64,000 nt of DNA from Lachnospiraceae bacterium (GCA_014804695.1 JAAUZJ010000030.1:87423-151422); one strand, 5' to 3'. Shown: positions 18,601 through 27,662, counted from the first letter of the stretch. Notes: generated by a model from the letters alone, not told the origin. Translations and numbers: made by a program.

Positions 18601-20442
18601 AATACAGCACTCGGAATCACCCTTAAGTATACGGACCAGTCACTTGATACCAAGGCGTCCAAACTTGTTACATCCTTAAAGTACAAGAAAGCGCTTAAGG
18701 AAGGAACCGACTTTACGGTAACGCTTACAAAAGCAGATGCACCCGAGGGCACAGCGCCGGTAAGCAAGACCGAAGGCACCACACCGGCCAAGACACCTAC
18801 AGGCGCAGATAAGGCAGGAGCTTACACACTGCGGATCAAGCCGGTGGATAATTCCAACTACAGCGGATATATCGAGAAGACGGTTTATATTGCAGGAAAA
18901 GACAAACTGCTTAAGAACGCTAAGATCACTATTAAGACAAAGACTCTTAAGTGGGATGACAAGGACACTACAGGCTATGGAAATTACAATAAGGATAGCT
19001 GGGGCGGATTTTACCTTATACCAGGTTCATCCAAGGATGACGCTAAGGACTTTACCGTAAGCATGGGCAAGACTTATCTTACAAACGGTCAGACCGGTGT
19101 AAATGATAAGGATGCTGATAAGAGTCAATATTATATCTCTTATACGAATAACGATCAGGCGGGAACCGCAACCATAACCGTTACCGGTGACGGAATAAAT
19201 TACATTGGTACAAAGAGCGCAACCTTCAAGATTCAGGGAACTGCGTTTAAAGCGGGAACCAAGGCAGGAAACATTAAGCTGCCTGATACGCTCACTGCTC
19301 CGGAAGCTTATACCGGAAAAGCGATAACGAAAGACCTTAGCAGTCTGGAAATCGTAGGAAAGACCGATGGAACGAAGCTAAGCGAGGGTGTAGACTACAG
19401 CGTAACCCATAGTAACAACGTTAAAAAAGGAAATGCTACGGTAATAATTACGGCTAAGCCTGAATCAGGTTATACCGGAAGCATCAAGAAGACATTTAAG
19501 ATTCAAGCTGCAGATCTGAAAAAGGCCATAAAGAGCGCAAGTGGAGGAAATGCAGAGCTTAAATCCGGGACAGACGGCAGTATAACCGGAATAGAATATA
19601 AGGATCCTGTATCTTATTCCAAAGCCGGAGCAACAATATCCGGTCTCGTATTCAAAAACGAGACGGGAACAGAGCTAAAGTCTGGAACAGACTATACGGT
19701 TAAGTATACTTATACTGATAAGAAAGATAAAAAAGCAGGTTCAAGCGCAAAAATGACTCTTAAGGGCAAAGGCAACTATAGCGGAACAGTAGATGTAGAA
19801 TTTACGATCGGCAAAGCTGCTTATAGCAACTTAGAGGTAAGCGTGGCACCGGTCAAACTCGGCAATAAGGCATTGAAACCCAAGGTAACTGTTAAGGACG
19901 GAAAGAAAGCCCTTACGGTTTCCGAGGATGGCAAGAAGGAAGTAAAGGTAACATATGCTAATAATGAGCCTGAGAAAGTGCAGGCATGGCTTACATGGCT
20001 TGCATCCGGTTCTGCTGAGGAAACAGAGCCTGCTGCGCCTACGGTAACGATCGAAATCGTGAATAACGCTAACTACGAACAGGTATTATCGGATACACGT
20101 ACACTCAATGTATACAGCGATAAACTGGACAAAAATAAGTTAACAATCAACTGGCGTGACACTGCAAAGGTAACTGACTTTACCTATAACAATGGCGAGC
20201 AGATTAAACCGGAAATAAGCAGTATTAATTATGATAATAAGACTTATACGGTTATGGCTGCCGGTAAAGATTATTACGCATACGATAGTAATAATGTTGA
20301 AATATTCAAGATTATATACGGTGCAAACAACAAGTCAGGCAAAAAGGCAGGAAGTGTAACGATAGAAGGTTTGAAACTTTACGGTGGTAAGTATACTGAG
20401 AAGTTTGAGATTAAACCAAGAGATATAGTAATAAATAATTAA
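12697..20442 (+). CDS. Giant secreted surface protein with MBG/YDG-type Ig-like repeats
   Basis: 2581 residues. A Sec signal peptide (KRGKKKMSRIVSLLLAAAMI, then NAA, about residues 1-35) is followed by an acidic Ser/Gly/Glu/Asp-rich linker (about 36-205). At least three related units of about 200 residues follow, with junctions at SKTLPVTYVDG (about 522), PLSIPLKYD (about 742) and PLSIPIKYT (about 952). The C-terminal half (about 1290-2581) is a chain of beta-rich modules with YDG/MBG-like openings: YDAKPYDYDYD, KIYDGEAFDG, KEYDGNAYNI, YTGSQIKPQV, YTGKAITKDL. Adhesin or matrix role is inferred. No LPXTG motif or C-terminal membrane tail is visible. Ribosome site AGAAGGAGG. Confidence 0.9.
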   Translation: MKRGKKKMSRIVSLLLAAAMIVTSLPQSMLTVNAAEVSDVSVSNEAFSEEGTQESGASENGITEGEASGDDSAKDGIAEGDSSGDNVVGEDSSEGNTSDGENPDNGTSNEGKLDGETSNEGKADDDAQGEDKTEGEDSEVGDTSSEDDGKDDAGQGEDEESQNGEEDGEEAGSVDYDIAEKPESEEPLLDEGEEKEPISISFVGNSESFTVYDESGNDITNNGFIVPYGSIDILKFKIMPKAETGYVVEFSDEPYLYTQCKWAGMEFSKTEVNGGGYECTISPVDKDTGYTQGIYIWMREANRETYKLKFLYSSEDVDELVLTNNPEGDKQNVSNNVTVRVINEYRTSFKLKAKAGKSLAVSYKSDDQDDYDRDAFKSYYVEDEDGYYNFDLGKVSENATITIQEGWKVNFEYNDDEIEELYRKILVGDEDDLLSGNAWFETCNIINHTEGVTKGEVLYFSFYPTEEYYLCDASVTDGLGNNIEKIWYGGDARDWAGGYVYKVVPTADMTINIEFTSKTLPVTYVDGVVKNISITAKDEGGEAKEVYDKDKKEIINIYSDMTEYNISFEVAEGKLFDRVELVNYYTWYDEETGEMQEEYDYEKIEVERKDDGTYASVYSFCIWSDSSELRIIADDAYTVTFVPSDEVKLYAYDDYELTNELSGEKNIVKDSEYEFRITFDTEYELATPYVIATSDGEERELKVIGDKYEMWDPSEEKLVYYYYCSFITTADTTISVSLKPLSIPLKYDKNALKNVEISEQRGAKLSADRDAVIANKYDELRDCEIMFGLEDGKTVKEAYYAYTRYHDTYTENIPMSYDEETQIYTITLNVPEVDDYRNMSIDYIQIVAGDKCEISFEGYEGKAEIIDFNNYEDINFDNDKPVGVVKNSEYLFRVELLPDYNAALCRVTTEGGEELPVKYYSIKGESWEEIRNIQYYSFTPTTDTTIHIEISPLSIPIKYTDSAVESLTLTHNMGEVENAPELSADKKAVNVWRYETDLRFDLELESGRTLSRIFSRRSNVDDYGNKIDGYYEDDIPYQMVDDKYYFEVGIYYDDYGSNLLEIEIVTDKVNLRDCTVELDLDNDYWRYYVSYRAEEIKPGVTLKYEVEEGKPEIIDPNEYSVTYENNRNVGEAYVIIKAKEDSEACTGSIEAYFEIVKAQAPTIDPISISVDVNDIKENPDRELNLSNSVLVNTGLEQGVKPIWYIVDTGNEDYTPGDVLVDGTDPFIDSQSQYYWNEENKEEKVIWTHTLKYSIKDDVDEDSKSAMIVLIASFDNYEDAKIVIEISMAEKEEIILDGYSCTRNKTYDAKPYDYDYDNLYLVGENGLEREDSAEIMKELKNSIKFHYKGEEYTKDGYRSYDSYEAPVNVGNYTLTVELSEENKSYTATPYEVGNVRINRREIYIRAEALNLNVGDLLPDKYSYRITGDGLLEGDKISPEPTLLCDATDTETAKKYKIVVDTSDMDICNSDGESVRYYYSIDYYDNWLTISSVSKTEITLNHKTGTSLTKIYDGEAFDGISLIEAKNDETPIEDAIITVKYTGRGNTVYTESETAPVDAGTYTMKAKVASNDGQYKSEELSLDIEITKAEAPVLQEQGINLPPVTEDTLKTLDLTQYIPTGYEVTGYGTVNKTDSANMLTGTAQVDAQGVLSYTLKADINTGTAELTIPLEFKNHKDTTLTVKIMLTSKTLLTLSKAAGVDVNKEYDGNAYNIPAEAVTVSGMSQGTVAQPELDYTYTLRGSVEPITALHAGLYSVTVTVAEDDENYAAQSPLVIDFEITKKTVNVTAKSGNWNKAFVARPTATEYPLEYEQDSLIGSDSWTNGPTSYTYTYNVDGKETVLPDTDDAWEALEAGTVITVTPAGAKATDDYEVVHISGKLTVADMPEDGQMYVPDIEAMTYTGSQIKPQVKVYFIKNGEPVELTSKDYKVTYGENKDAGTGTVKITGKGNYDKEIEKTFTIEKASIGDGSENTALGITLKYTDQSLDTKASKLVTSLKYKKALKEGTDFTVTLTKADAPEGTAPVSKTEGTTPAKTPTGADKAGAYTLRIKPVDNSNYSGYIEKTVYIAGKDKLLKNAKITIKTKTLKWDDKDTTGYGNYNKDSWGGFYLIPGSSKDDAKDFTVSMGKTYLTNGQTGVNDKDADKSQYYISYTNNDQAGTATITVTGDGINYIGTKSATFKIQGTAFKAGTKAGNIKLPDTLTAPEAYTGKAITKDLSSLEIVGKTDGTKLSEGVDYSVTHSNNVKKGNATVIITAKPESGYTGSIKKTFKIQAADLKKAIKSASGGNAELKSGTDGSITGIEYKDPVSYSKAGATISGLVFKNETGTELKSGTDYTVKYTYTDKKDKKAGSSAKMTLKGKGNYSGTVDVEFTIGKAAYSNLEVSVAPVKLGNKALKPKVTVKDGKKALTVSEDGKKEVKVTYANNEPEKVQAWLTWLASGSAEETEPAAPTVTIEIVNNANYEQVLSDTRTLNVYSDKLDKNKLTINWRDTAKVTDFTYNNGEQIKPEISSINYDNKTYTVMAAGKDYYAYDSNNVEIFKIIYGANNKSGKKAGSVTIEGLKLYGGKYTEKFEIKPRDIVINN

Positions 20443-20473
20443 CATTAATGGAAGAACGACAAAAGTAACATGA

Positions 20474-20515
20474 AAAAACTAAGCGGGGAAGTTATGTCAA
20501 CCCCGCTTAGTTTTT
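20474..20515 (+). terminator. Terminator of the giant protein gene
   Basis: A 15-bp stem (AAAAACTAAGCGGGG 20474-20488 with its complement at 20501-20515), 12-nt loop, ending in five T residues. Its inner core, AACTAAGCGGGG and complement, recurs in the terminator at 21293-21320. Confidence 0.85.
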
Positions 20516-20577
20516 ATAATTATACATATTTTTGAACCACGAGCAGAAAAATAATAATAGTTAATTTTTATATAGCA

Positions 20578-20586
20578 TGGTATAAT
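20578..20586 (+). promoter_or_regulatory. Extended -10 promoter of the toxin-antitoxin pair
   Basis: TGGTATAAT, an extended -10 box with a poor -35, 48 bp upstream of the antitoxin start. Confidence 0.45.
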
Positions 20587-20633
20587 GTATAAAAACGTGA
20601 GAAAGCAGTGTGAATTTGTAAAGGAGAATGCTT

Positions 20634-20870
20634 ATGTCAACATTAGAAAAGACAATAGTTCTGTTAAATGCCTTGCCTGAAAGTCAAATAGAGACAATAT
20701 ATAGTTTTGTACAGTTTCTCAGCTCACAGCAGACAACAGAAAAACCTGCTGATATGGAATCGTTGGATAATATTTTGGGGAAGATAGTGGGAGCTGTACC
20801 AGATACTGGTAAGACATTGGAAGAATACAGAGAGGAACGGATAAAGGATCGGTATGAAATTATTGATTGA
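20634..20870 (+). CDS. Probable antitoxin of a VapBC-like pair
   Basis: A 78-residue protein (MSTLEKTIVLLNALPESQIE) with a helical N-terminal half and an acidic C-terminal tail (TLEEYREERIKDRYEIID), as in VapB/DUF2281-type antitoxins whose tail wraps the toxin. The ATG at 20634 lies 7 nt after AAGGAG; the ATG at 20628 is too close to it. The last 17 bp overlap the PIN-domain gene, the usual coupling of antitoxin before toxin. Confidence 0.75.
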   Translation: MSTLEKTIVLLNALPESQIETIYSFVQFLSSQQTTEKPADMESLDNILGKIVGAVPDTGKTLEEYREERIKDRYEIID

Positions 20871-21276
20871 CACGAATGTAATTTTGGATATGGTATTTAA
20901 AAGACAAGATTATAATGTTGCTATTGAGTTGTTTAGAAAAATCAGGTCATCCGGGGTGGATGCGTGCATAACTGCGTCATCTGTAACAGATTTATTTTAT
21001 ATTATACGTAAAGAAACACACGACACCCAACAGACATATGAGATCATAGAGAATATCTTTAAGCTGGTAGCGATTCTTTCTGTAACAGAAAAAGATATTC
21101 ATGATGCTTTCAGAAAAAAATGGAAAGACTTCGAAGATTGTGTTCAATATATGACAGGTAAAAATAGTATGGTAGATTATATCGTTACAGATAATCAGAA
21201 AGATTACGAAGAAGACTTGCTGCCTGTCCTAACACCGGAAGAGTGCATAAAAATGATTGATGACATAAAGAAATGA
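20854..21276 (+). CDS. PIN-domain ribonuclease toxin (VapC-like)
   Basis: A 140-residue PIN-fold protein. The acidic residues expected to hold Mg2+ are present: D6 in LIDTNVILD, a mid-protein acidic patch (DFEDCVQ) and DYIVTDN near residue 107. VapC-type toxins cut tRNA or rRNA when freed from their antitoxin. It overlaps the upstream antitoxin gene by 17 bp and lies between two terminators that share a stem. Target RNA unknown. Confidence 0.8.
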   Translation: MKLLIDTNVILDMVFKRQDYNVAIELFRKIRSSGVDACITASSVTDLFYIIRKETHDTQQTYEIIENIFKLVAILSVTEKDIHDAFRKKWKDFEDCVQYMTGKNSMVDYIVTDNQKDYEEDLLPVLTPEECIKMIDDIKK

Positions 21277-21292
21277 CTATAGCATTATAAAG

Positions 21293-21320
21293 AACTAAGC
21301 GGGGAAGTCCCCGCTTAGTT
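21293..21320. terminator. Bidirectional terminator between vapC-like and DegV genes
   Basis: AACTAAGCGGGG (21293-21304), loop AAGT, complement at 21309-21320, followed by TTCTCTTTT on the plus strand. It includes the DegV stop codon. Confidence 0.8.
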
Positions 21321-22202
21321 TTCTCTTTTATCCCCCCAGAAAAACAACGCTACGGTTCCGGGGCCCGTATGGCTGCCGATAGTAGCGCCAATCGAAAATA
21401 TTTCCACATTTCCGTTAAGCTTGGGGAAACGTTCCTCTATAAGAGCGGCAACGGCTTTTGCATCTTCAATACATGCCGATTGGCTGATAAAGCACTTGCC
21501 TGAATAGTTAAGGCCATCACGCGCATGGGCTTCCATTTGTTCTACTATACGGTTGATGACCTTTTTCTTGGTTCTTATTTTCTCTCTTGGTATAAGTTTT
21601 CCTTCAAAATCTACATTTAATAATGGGCAGATATTTAGGACGGAGCCGATAAACCCGCTTGTTTTGGAAATGCGGCCGCCTCGTATATAGAATGTAAGGT
21701 CGGTAGAGAAGAACCAGTGCTGTAAGTTAAGTTTATTGTTCTCAACCCAGTCATGGAGTTCATCAATTCCCATGCCGGAATCACGCATATCGGCAAGGGT
21801 GTCCATGAGAAGGCCAAAACCGCTAGAAGCCGCAAGAGAGTCCACTATATATAACTTCCTGTCGGGATATTTTTCCAAAAGTTCATCCCGGGCGATGCAG
21901 GCGGAATTGTATGTGCCTGAAATACCGCTTGACAGGGTAAGGTGCAGAACGTCTTTACCGTCTTTTAACATTTTTTCAAAATATTCTTCGTATTCGCCAA
22001 GTGAAATTTGCGACGTTTTGGTAGATGCGCCTTCTGTCATCTTGCGATACATTGTATCAAGAGGGAGCGACTGACCAAGGTCGTCCAAATAATCTTCTCC
22101 ATCCAGCTCAAAATGAAAGCAGGCATAACGGATGTTATTATGTTCAAAATGTTCTTTGGTCAAATCTGCGGTGGAACAGCAGCTGAGTATATATTCTGAC
22201 AT
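21315..22202 (-). CDS. DegV family fatty-acid-binding protein
   Basis: 295 residues with the DegV pattern: STADLT near the N-terminus, GASTKTSQIS (about 58-67), LTLSSGISGTYNSA (about 88-101) and IVDSLAASSGFGLL (about 118). DegV/FakB proteins bind a fatty acid and present it to the kinase FakA. No kinase partner lies nearby, and genomes of this group usually carry several DegV genes, so the ligand and role are open. Its promoter must lie in the divergent gap shared with the chemoreceptor gene. Confidence 0.9.
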   Translation of the reverse strand: MSEYILSCCSTADLTKEHFEHNNIRYACFHFELDGEDYLDDLGQSLPLDTMYRKMTEGASTKTSQISLGEYEEYFEKMLKDGKDVLHLTLSSGISGTYNSACIARDELLEKYPDRKLYIVDSLAASSGFGLLMDTLADMRDSGMGIDELHDWVENNKLNLQHWFFSTDLTFYIRGGRISKTSGFIGSVLNICPLLNVDFEGKLIPREKIRTKKKVINRIVEQMEAHARDGLNYSGKCFISQSACIEDAKAVAALIEERFPKLNGNVEIFSIGATIGSHTGPGTVALFFWGDKREN

Positions 22203-22380
22203 AGTCTTAAACCTCCTGTTAAGTTTATATTTTTAAGTTTAGCATGATGATTTGATATATGTAAATAGCAAAATACTAATCTACCTGGCATTGTATATTA
22301 ATTTATAGACGTTTTTAATATAATATAGTATAATGATATTCACTAAGGGGTTAAAATCGGAAGGTATACAGGGGGAACAA

Positions 22381-24396
22381 ATGAAGACGATTAGAGGAAG
22401 ACTGATTGCGGCTATATCGCTGTCAGTAGTTGTAGTTTTAACAATAGTGGCGCTTTCAGGATATCTGACTGCCAACAGGGTTGTGGAAAAGGATATTAAG
22501 GAGCTGCAATATGTTAAAGCCCAGAAATCGGCCGAAGAAATTGATGGCTGGCTCGCGGTGCAGATGGCATGGGTTGAAGAGAATGTCAATACATACGAGC
22601 TTAAGATGAGGCAGGAATCCTATGACGAGATAAAAGCTTATCTGGCGGCGCACCTTGCTGAGGATGACGGAACAATTCTGGATGCTTATTATGGTTTTGA
22701 AGATCATACAATGCTGCTGATTAATTCCGAATTGCCGGAAAACTATGACTGTTGTGAGCGTGACTGGTATAAAATGGCTAAGGAAACCGATGCGCTTGTT
22801 TTAACGGATCCTTATGTGGATGCATTTACGAATAGAATGGTTGTGACAATTGCAGCGCCTGTTCATGATGCAGATGGCAAAATAGCAGGTGTGTGCGGTG
22901 CCGACATTACGACGGACGAGCTTATAAGTGTGGTAGATAAGCTTAAATCGGATGATGCATATGGTTTTCTTGTGGACAGTACGGGACACTTTATTACGCA
23001 TCAGAACGAAGCTTTTCTTCCTATGAATGATGGTTTAACCTCAGTTTCCGATGTGGAATATGGCGGATATGGGGAAATCGGCGCCGATGGGAGCTCAGAA
23101 GGCATAAAAATCGCAACGGATTACGATGGAGTAAGGAAATATTTTGCTATCGTGGAATTAGATAACAGCGATTGGACAATAGGCGTTGTAATGCCGGAGA
23201 GCGTTGTATCAGATGAATTGACTACATTGGTCACCAATTCGCTGGCAACCAGCATTGCAGGAATAGTGTTGATCATAGTCTGTGTTGTGATTACGGTTAA
23301 TAAGCTTATGGCGCCTATAGCAACCTTAAAACAGTTCGCAATAGGTGATTTCAGGGAAGATACCGAGATAAAAGGCAAGGTTAAGCACACTGTTGCCGAA
23401 GGATTCAAGAATGAGGTAGAGGAAATCAACTATGCGGTTGGTTCGGTGCGTAATCAGATTCGTGAGACTATTACAGGAACCAAGCAGGAGGCTGCGGGAA
23501 TTGCAGAAAGTGCATCCGAAACCTATATTAATATGGCGGAAGTAAATAATGGTCTTGACCAGATGGATCAGATGATAGAAGAGGTAATGACAAGAGCCAA
23601 TAATGCTGAAGAGCTTACCCGGATGATAAAAACGACAAGTTCTGAAATCGGTACGGTTGTAGATATTGTATCTGCTAAGGCATCAGAGTCAGCGAATATA
23701 TCGAGTGAAACAAATGCCCGAGCTGATAAGATGCTTGAAAGTACGGTAGAAGCAAGGAAACAGGCAAGTGTAATTTATCGCGACGTGGAGAAAAAACTTG
23801 AAGCCGCATTGCAGGAAGTAACGGGAATTGAAACGATAAAGTCATTTTCACAGGAGATTTTGGGTATTGCTTCCAAAACCAATCTGATTGCTCTAAATGC
23901 GTCGATAGAAGCGGCACGGGCGGGAGAAGCCGGAAAGGGATTTGCGGTAGTAGCCGAAGAAATCAGGGAGCTTGCGGATAATTCCACGCAGGTTGTAGAT
24001 AGTATGCAGGCGGCCATTGACGAGGTTTATGATTCAGTAACGCTGCTTAGGGATAATGCATCCACTTTACTTGATTTTATGAAAAATCAGGTAGTGGAAG
24101 ATTATCATAATATGGTGGATACTGCAAAACAGTATAAGGAAGACGCCTCTTATTATGATGATATTGCCACAGACCTTGGAGCCTCGGCACAGCAGATGGG
24201 GGCATCCATAGAGGAAATTCTGGAAACGCTGAATACTGCTACGGAGGTCATTGAAAAAATGTTAGAGTCTATTGACCAATTAGCGATGGTGAACCAGAAT
24301 ACGAATATAAGCTCGGAAGAAATTTTAAGACAGATGGCAATCCTTGAGCGAAGCAGCCGCAAACTTGAAGAAATTGTGGGCAATTTCCAGATATAG
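22381..24396 (+). CDS. Methyl-accepting chemotaxis protein
   Basis: A 671-residue receptor. Membrane segment 1 (about 10-30), an extracellular dCache-like sensor (about 35-280) with [19 protein letters not shown], membrane segment 2 (about 283-305), then a long helical signalling domain with the conserved hairpin tip [20 protein letters not shown] followed by [15 protein letters not shown]. It should couple to CheA/CheW; the ligand is unknown. The ATG at 22381 follows AGGGGGA. An upstream in-frame ATG at 22333 overlaps a TATAAT box and has no ribosome site. Confidence 0.92.
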   Translation: MKTIRGRLIAAISLSVVVVLTIVALSGYLTANRVVEKDIKELQYVKAQKSAEEIDGWLAVQMAWVEENVNTYELKMRQESYDEIKAYLAAHLAEDDGTILDAYYGFEDHTMLLINSELPENYDCCERDWYKMAKETDALVLTDPYVDAFTNRMVVTIAAPVHDADGKIAGVCGADITTDELISVVDKLKSDDAYGFLVDSTGHFITHQNEAFLPMNDGLTSVSDVEYGGYGEIGADGSSEGIKIATDYDGVRKYFAIVELDNSDWTIGVVMPESVVSDELTTLVTNSLATSIAGIVLIIVCVVITVNKLMAPIATLKQFAIGDFREDTEIKGKVKHTVAEGFKNEVEEINYAVGSVRNQIRETITGTKQEAAGIAESASETYINMAEVNNGLDQMDQMIEEVMTRANNAEELTRMIKTTSSEIGTVVDIVSAKASESANISSETNARADKMLESTVEARKQASVIYRDVEKKLEAALQEVTGIETIKSFSQEILGIASKTNLIALNASIEAARAGEAGKGFAVVAEEIRELADNSTQVVDSMQAAIDEVYDSVTLLRDNASTLLDFMKNQVVEDYHNMVDTAKQYKEDASYYDDIATDLGASAQQMGASIEEILETLNTATEVIEKMLESIDQLAMVNQNTNISSEEILRQMAILERSSRKLEEIVGNFQI

Positions 24397-24404
24397 GGCA
24401 GCAC

Positions 24405-25703
24405 TTACGCTTTTATATGCCGTCGCAGAAAATAGAGCGCAATAATATTAGGAACTACCATAAGTCCGTTGATCAGGTCGCTGCATTCCCACACAAGGTT
24501 TAGGGGGATGACAGCTCCGATATAAATCATCAGGATATAAAGCAGTTTATAGTACGGAATACCTTTTTTGCCAAGAAGGTATTCCGTTGCCTTTTCACCA
24601 AAATAGGACCAGCCAATCAGGGTAGTGACGGCGAAGGCGGCCAGAGAGATAGTTAAAAAAGCATCCCCTATATAGGGAAGATGCGCAAAGGCAGCGGAGG
24701 TTAGGCCGGTAGATGGCACATTTTGGATAGAAGCAGGATCATAGAGCATATTTGATACAATAACTAAGCCTGTAACCAGGCACATTACAACGGTATCCCA
24801 GAAAACGGCGGTCATGGATACATAGGCCTGAATCCTTGGATCGTTGGTGCCGGAGGCAGCAGCGGCTATTGCCGAAGTACCGATTCCGGCCTCATTGGTA
24901 AAAAGCCCCCTTGCAATGCCATAGCGCAGGGATAACTGCAGGGTAGAGCCAACGAAGCCGCCTGCTATTGAAGAGATACTGAAAGCATTTTTTAAAATCC
25001 AGATACAGGCCGCCGGAAGCTGCCTGCGGTATAGGATAAGCAGAAGAAAGCAGCCAAATAGATAGAAAAAGCTTATTGCCGGAACAACTCTTTCGCATAA
25101 ATTTCCGATTGCTTTTATACCGCCCAGGATCACACAGCCTGTAAGGATGGCAAGTATAATACCGCTTATATGCGGAGATATTTTAAAAGATGCATAGGCC
25201 GCCTGTGTTACCGAATTGGACTGTGTGGTAGAGCCTATGCCAAAAGCCGCGGCAAGGGTACATATAGCATAGAAGGTGCCAAGTGTTTTGTTATGTAAAC
25301 CATTGCGCAGTACATACATAGGGCCTCCTACAAAGGTGCCGTCCGCTTGTCTGCTGCGAAACAGTACGCTCAAATAACATTCGCTGTAGGCAGTCGCCAT
25401 ACCCAATATTCCGGTAATCCAACACCAGAATATGGCGCCCGGTCCACCAAGGGCTACAGCGGTAGAGACGCCGATAATGTTGCCGGTGCCAAGCGTAGCC
25501 GCAAGTGTTGTGGCAAGCGCAGAAAACGGTGATAAATTCGTATCTTCGTTATCCGCAAGTCCAAGGGAAAGTTTTATTGCATAGAAGATTTTGCGCTGCG
25601 GGGCGCGCAGTTTCAGAGTAAAATATATATGAGTGCCCATGAGCACGAAAAGAAGGGGTAACCCCCAGATAAAATTATTAGCGTTTTGTATAATTTGAAG
25701 CAT
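24405..25703 (-). CDS. Alanine/glycine:cation symporter (AGCS family)
   Basis: A 432-residue membrane protein with about ten helices. The signature ALATTLAATLGTGNIIGVST (about 62-81) with GGPGAIFWCWITG is the AGCS/AlsT pattern, and NEAGIGTSAIAAAAS near 270 is the second conserved loop. It imports alanine or glycine with Na+. Somewhat shorter than the usual 450-480 residues but with no missing motif. Convergent with the chemoreceptor gene, 8 bp apart, with no clear terminator between. Confidence 0.92.
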   Translation of the reverse strand: MLQIIQNANNFIWGLPLLFVLMGTHIYFTLKLRAPQRKIFYAIKLSLGLADNEDTNLSPFSALATTLAATLGTGNIIGVSTAVALGGPGAIFWCWITGILGMATAYSECYLSVLFRSRQADGTFVGGPMYVLRNGLHNKTLGTFYAICTLAAAFGIGSTTQSNSVTQAAYASFKISPHISGIILAILTGCVILGGIKAIGNLCERVVPAISFFYLFGCFLLLILYRRQLPAACIWILKNAFSISSIAGGFVGSTLQLSLRYGIARGLFTNEAGIGTSAIAAAASGTNDPRIQAYVSMTAVFWDTVVMCLVTGLVIVSNMLYDPASIQNVPSTGLTSAAFAHLPYIGDAFLTISLAAFAVTTLIGWSYFGEKATEYLLGKKGIPYYKLLYILMIYIGAVIPLNLVWECSDLINGLMVVPNIIALYFLRRHIKA

Positions 25704-25786
25704 AGTCCACCGGATTGTTTCAGTTACTTTATTTATATGGGTGGGGAGTGGAAAAAAGAACGTGGATTGAAATAGGAGGAATTTTC

Positions 25787-26173
25787 ATGGAGGAAACAAG
25801 GGAAAGAGAGGCGGCGTGGCAGTGGGCTAAGGCACTTTGTTACTACGCGGGAGAGAATGAGGAATTTTTGAAGCAGTTTTGGGATGCGTTAATGGCTTCC
25901 GAAGGTGTTTATAAGGAGTTTGTTTATTATTTAACAAACCAGACCTTTCTTTGTGAATATAAGGTGGAAGGGTATAGTGTGGTTGACATAATGGTTTGGC
26001 AGATGGATCATTTTAAGGCTCAGATGGACAGAGGACATGATGATATGAAGCAAAATGGGGATAAGATGCTGCTTATGGCGTTTGATACAATGCTTAAGAT
26101 GGAGAAACAGCCGGAGAAGTATGTGCTATTAATGCAGTCGGAAACCGGCACGGATTATCCGGAGAAATACTGA
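25787..26173 (+). CDS. Conserved hypothetical protein
   Basis: A 128-residue soluble, mostly helical protein (REREAAWQWAKALCYYAGEN). The start at 25787 follows AGGAGGA, and the frame upstream to 25715 has no support. Met- and Asp-rich C-terminal half, no motif I can assign. It lies alone between the divergent symporter gene and trkA. Confidence 0.65.
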   Translation: MEETREREAAWQWAKALCYYAGENEEFLKQFWDALMASEGVYKEFVYYLTNQTFLCEYKVEGYSVVDIMVWQMDHFKAQMDRGHDDMKQNGDKMLLMAFDTMLKMEKQPEKYVLLMQSETGTDYPEKY

Positions 26174-26288
26174 GTTGATAATTGTCGAAGTAAAGAATAT
26201 AATATAGTATGTAATTGTAGAAAATCTTTGATAATCAGAATTTGAATAATTATTCGGATATCTATATGAAGAAAGGTACAGTAAGCAG

Positions 26289-27644
26289 ATGCAGATAATA
26301 GTAGTAGGATGCGGAAACGTAGGTTCAACGCTGACCGAACAGCTAAGTTCGGAAGGACATAATATAACGGTTATAGACGCAGACAATCAGAAATTACAAA
26401 ATCTGGTCAACAGTAATGATGTAATGGGCGTAATAGGAAACGGCGTGAGTTTTGCTGTACAAAAAGAGGCGGGAGTGGAACATGCACATCTTCTTATAGC
26501 GGTTACAGGTTCCGATGAAGTCAATCTTTTATGCTGTCTGATAGCCAGAAAGACAGGTGGCTGTCATACAATTGCCAGAGTAAGGAATCCTATATATAGT
26601 ATGGAAATAGCCTATATAAAAGAGGAACTTGGCTTATCCATGATAGTTAATCCGGAACTTGCGGCAGCGCAGGCGATGGCGAGGCTTTTAAAATTTCCAT
26701 CGGCTATTACAATTGATACCTTTATCAAGGGGCGCGTAGAGGTAGTTAAATACCGGGTAGGGGCAGATTCCATACTTTGTGACCAGACTTTGCAGCAGAT
26801 TAATTCCCGATTAAAAGCGGACGTCCTTATATGTACGGTAGAACGTGACGAAAATGTCTATATTCCGAGTGGTAATTTTATTATTCGTGAACGTGACGAA
26901 ATATCAATTGTCGGTACAACCCAGAAAACACTTGCTTTTTTTAAAAAGCTTGGCGCTGCGGTTACAAGGGCAAGAAACGCCATGATCATAGGCGGTGGTG
27001 AAATCTCATTTTATCTTGCAAAGCAGCTTCTTGCGATGGGGCTTCAGATTAAGATCATAGAAATAGACAAAGAGCGGTGCGAGGAGCTTAGCGAACTGCT
27101 TCCCGGCGCGGTTATCATACATGGAGACGGCACTGACAGGAATCTTCTTATGCAGGAGGGCATTATGCAGACAGAAGCATTTGTTTCCCTGACAAATGTG
27201 GATGAAGAGAACATCATGCTTTCGCTTTTTGCTAAAAGTCTGACTAAGGCGAAGCTGATTACCAACGTACACAGGATCTCCTATGATGAGATAATAGATA
27301 GTCTGGACATAGGAAGCGTTATTTATCCTAAGTATCTGACCGCTGAGAATATTATAAAATACGTCCGGGCGATGGACAATTCGCTGGGCAGCAATATAGA
27401 AACGCTTTACCGTTTAAATGATAACAGGGTAGAAGCACTTGAATTTTATATAAAAGAGGGTTCTCCGGTGGTTGGAATACCACTGCAGAATCTGCAGATT
27501 AAGCCGAATATTCTGATCTGTGCGATAAACCATAGAGGAACGATCACTATTCCGGGAGGTCAGAGTATTATACAGGTAGGAGATACGGTTATTGTTGTGA
27601 CAACTAATACGGGATTAAATGATATACGGGATATACTGAAATAG
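26289..27644 (+). CDS. trkA: Trk potassium uptake regulatory protein TrkA
   Basis: A 451-residue cytoplasmic gating ring subunit built as two RCK repeats. Each starts with a Rossmann nucleotide fold: IIVVGCGNVGSTL with acidic D32 at the strand end (VIDAD), and MIIGGGEISFYLAKQL (about 232) with IIEIDKERC. Each is followed by a TrkA-C domain. NAD(H) or ATP binding gates K+ uptake through TrkH, whose gene follows 18 bp downstream. Confidence 0.95.
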   Translation: MQIIVVGCGNVGSTLTEQLSSEGHNITVIDADNQKLQNLVNSNDVMGVIGNGVSFAVQKEAGVEHAHLLIAVTGSDEVNLLCCLIARKTGGCHTIARVRNPIYSMEIAYIKEELGLSMIVNPELAAAQAMARLLKFPSAITIDTFIKGRVEVVKYRVGADSILCDQTLQQINSRLKADVLICTVERDENVYIPSGNFIIRERDEISIVGTTQKTLAFFKKLGAAVTRARNAMIIGGGEISFYLAKQLLAMGLQIKIIEIDKERCEELSELLPGAVIIHGDGTDRNLLMQEGIMQTEAFVSLTNVDEENIMLSLFAKSLTKAKLITNVHRISYDEIIDSLDIGSVIYPKYLTAENIIKYVRAMDNSLGSNIETLYRLNDNRVEALEFYIKEGSPVVGIPLQNLQIKPNILICAINHRGTITIPGGQSIIQVGDTVIVVTTNTGLNDIRDILK

Positions 27645-27662
27645 AAACAGAGGTACTTTGAA

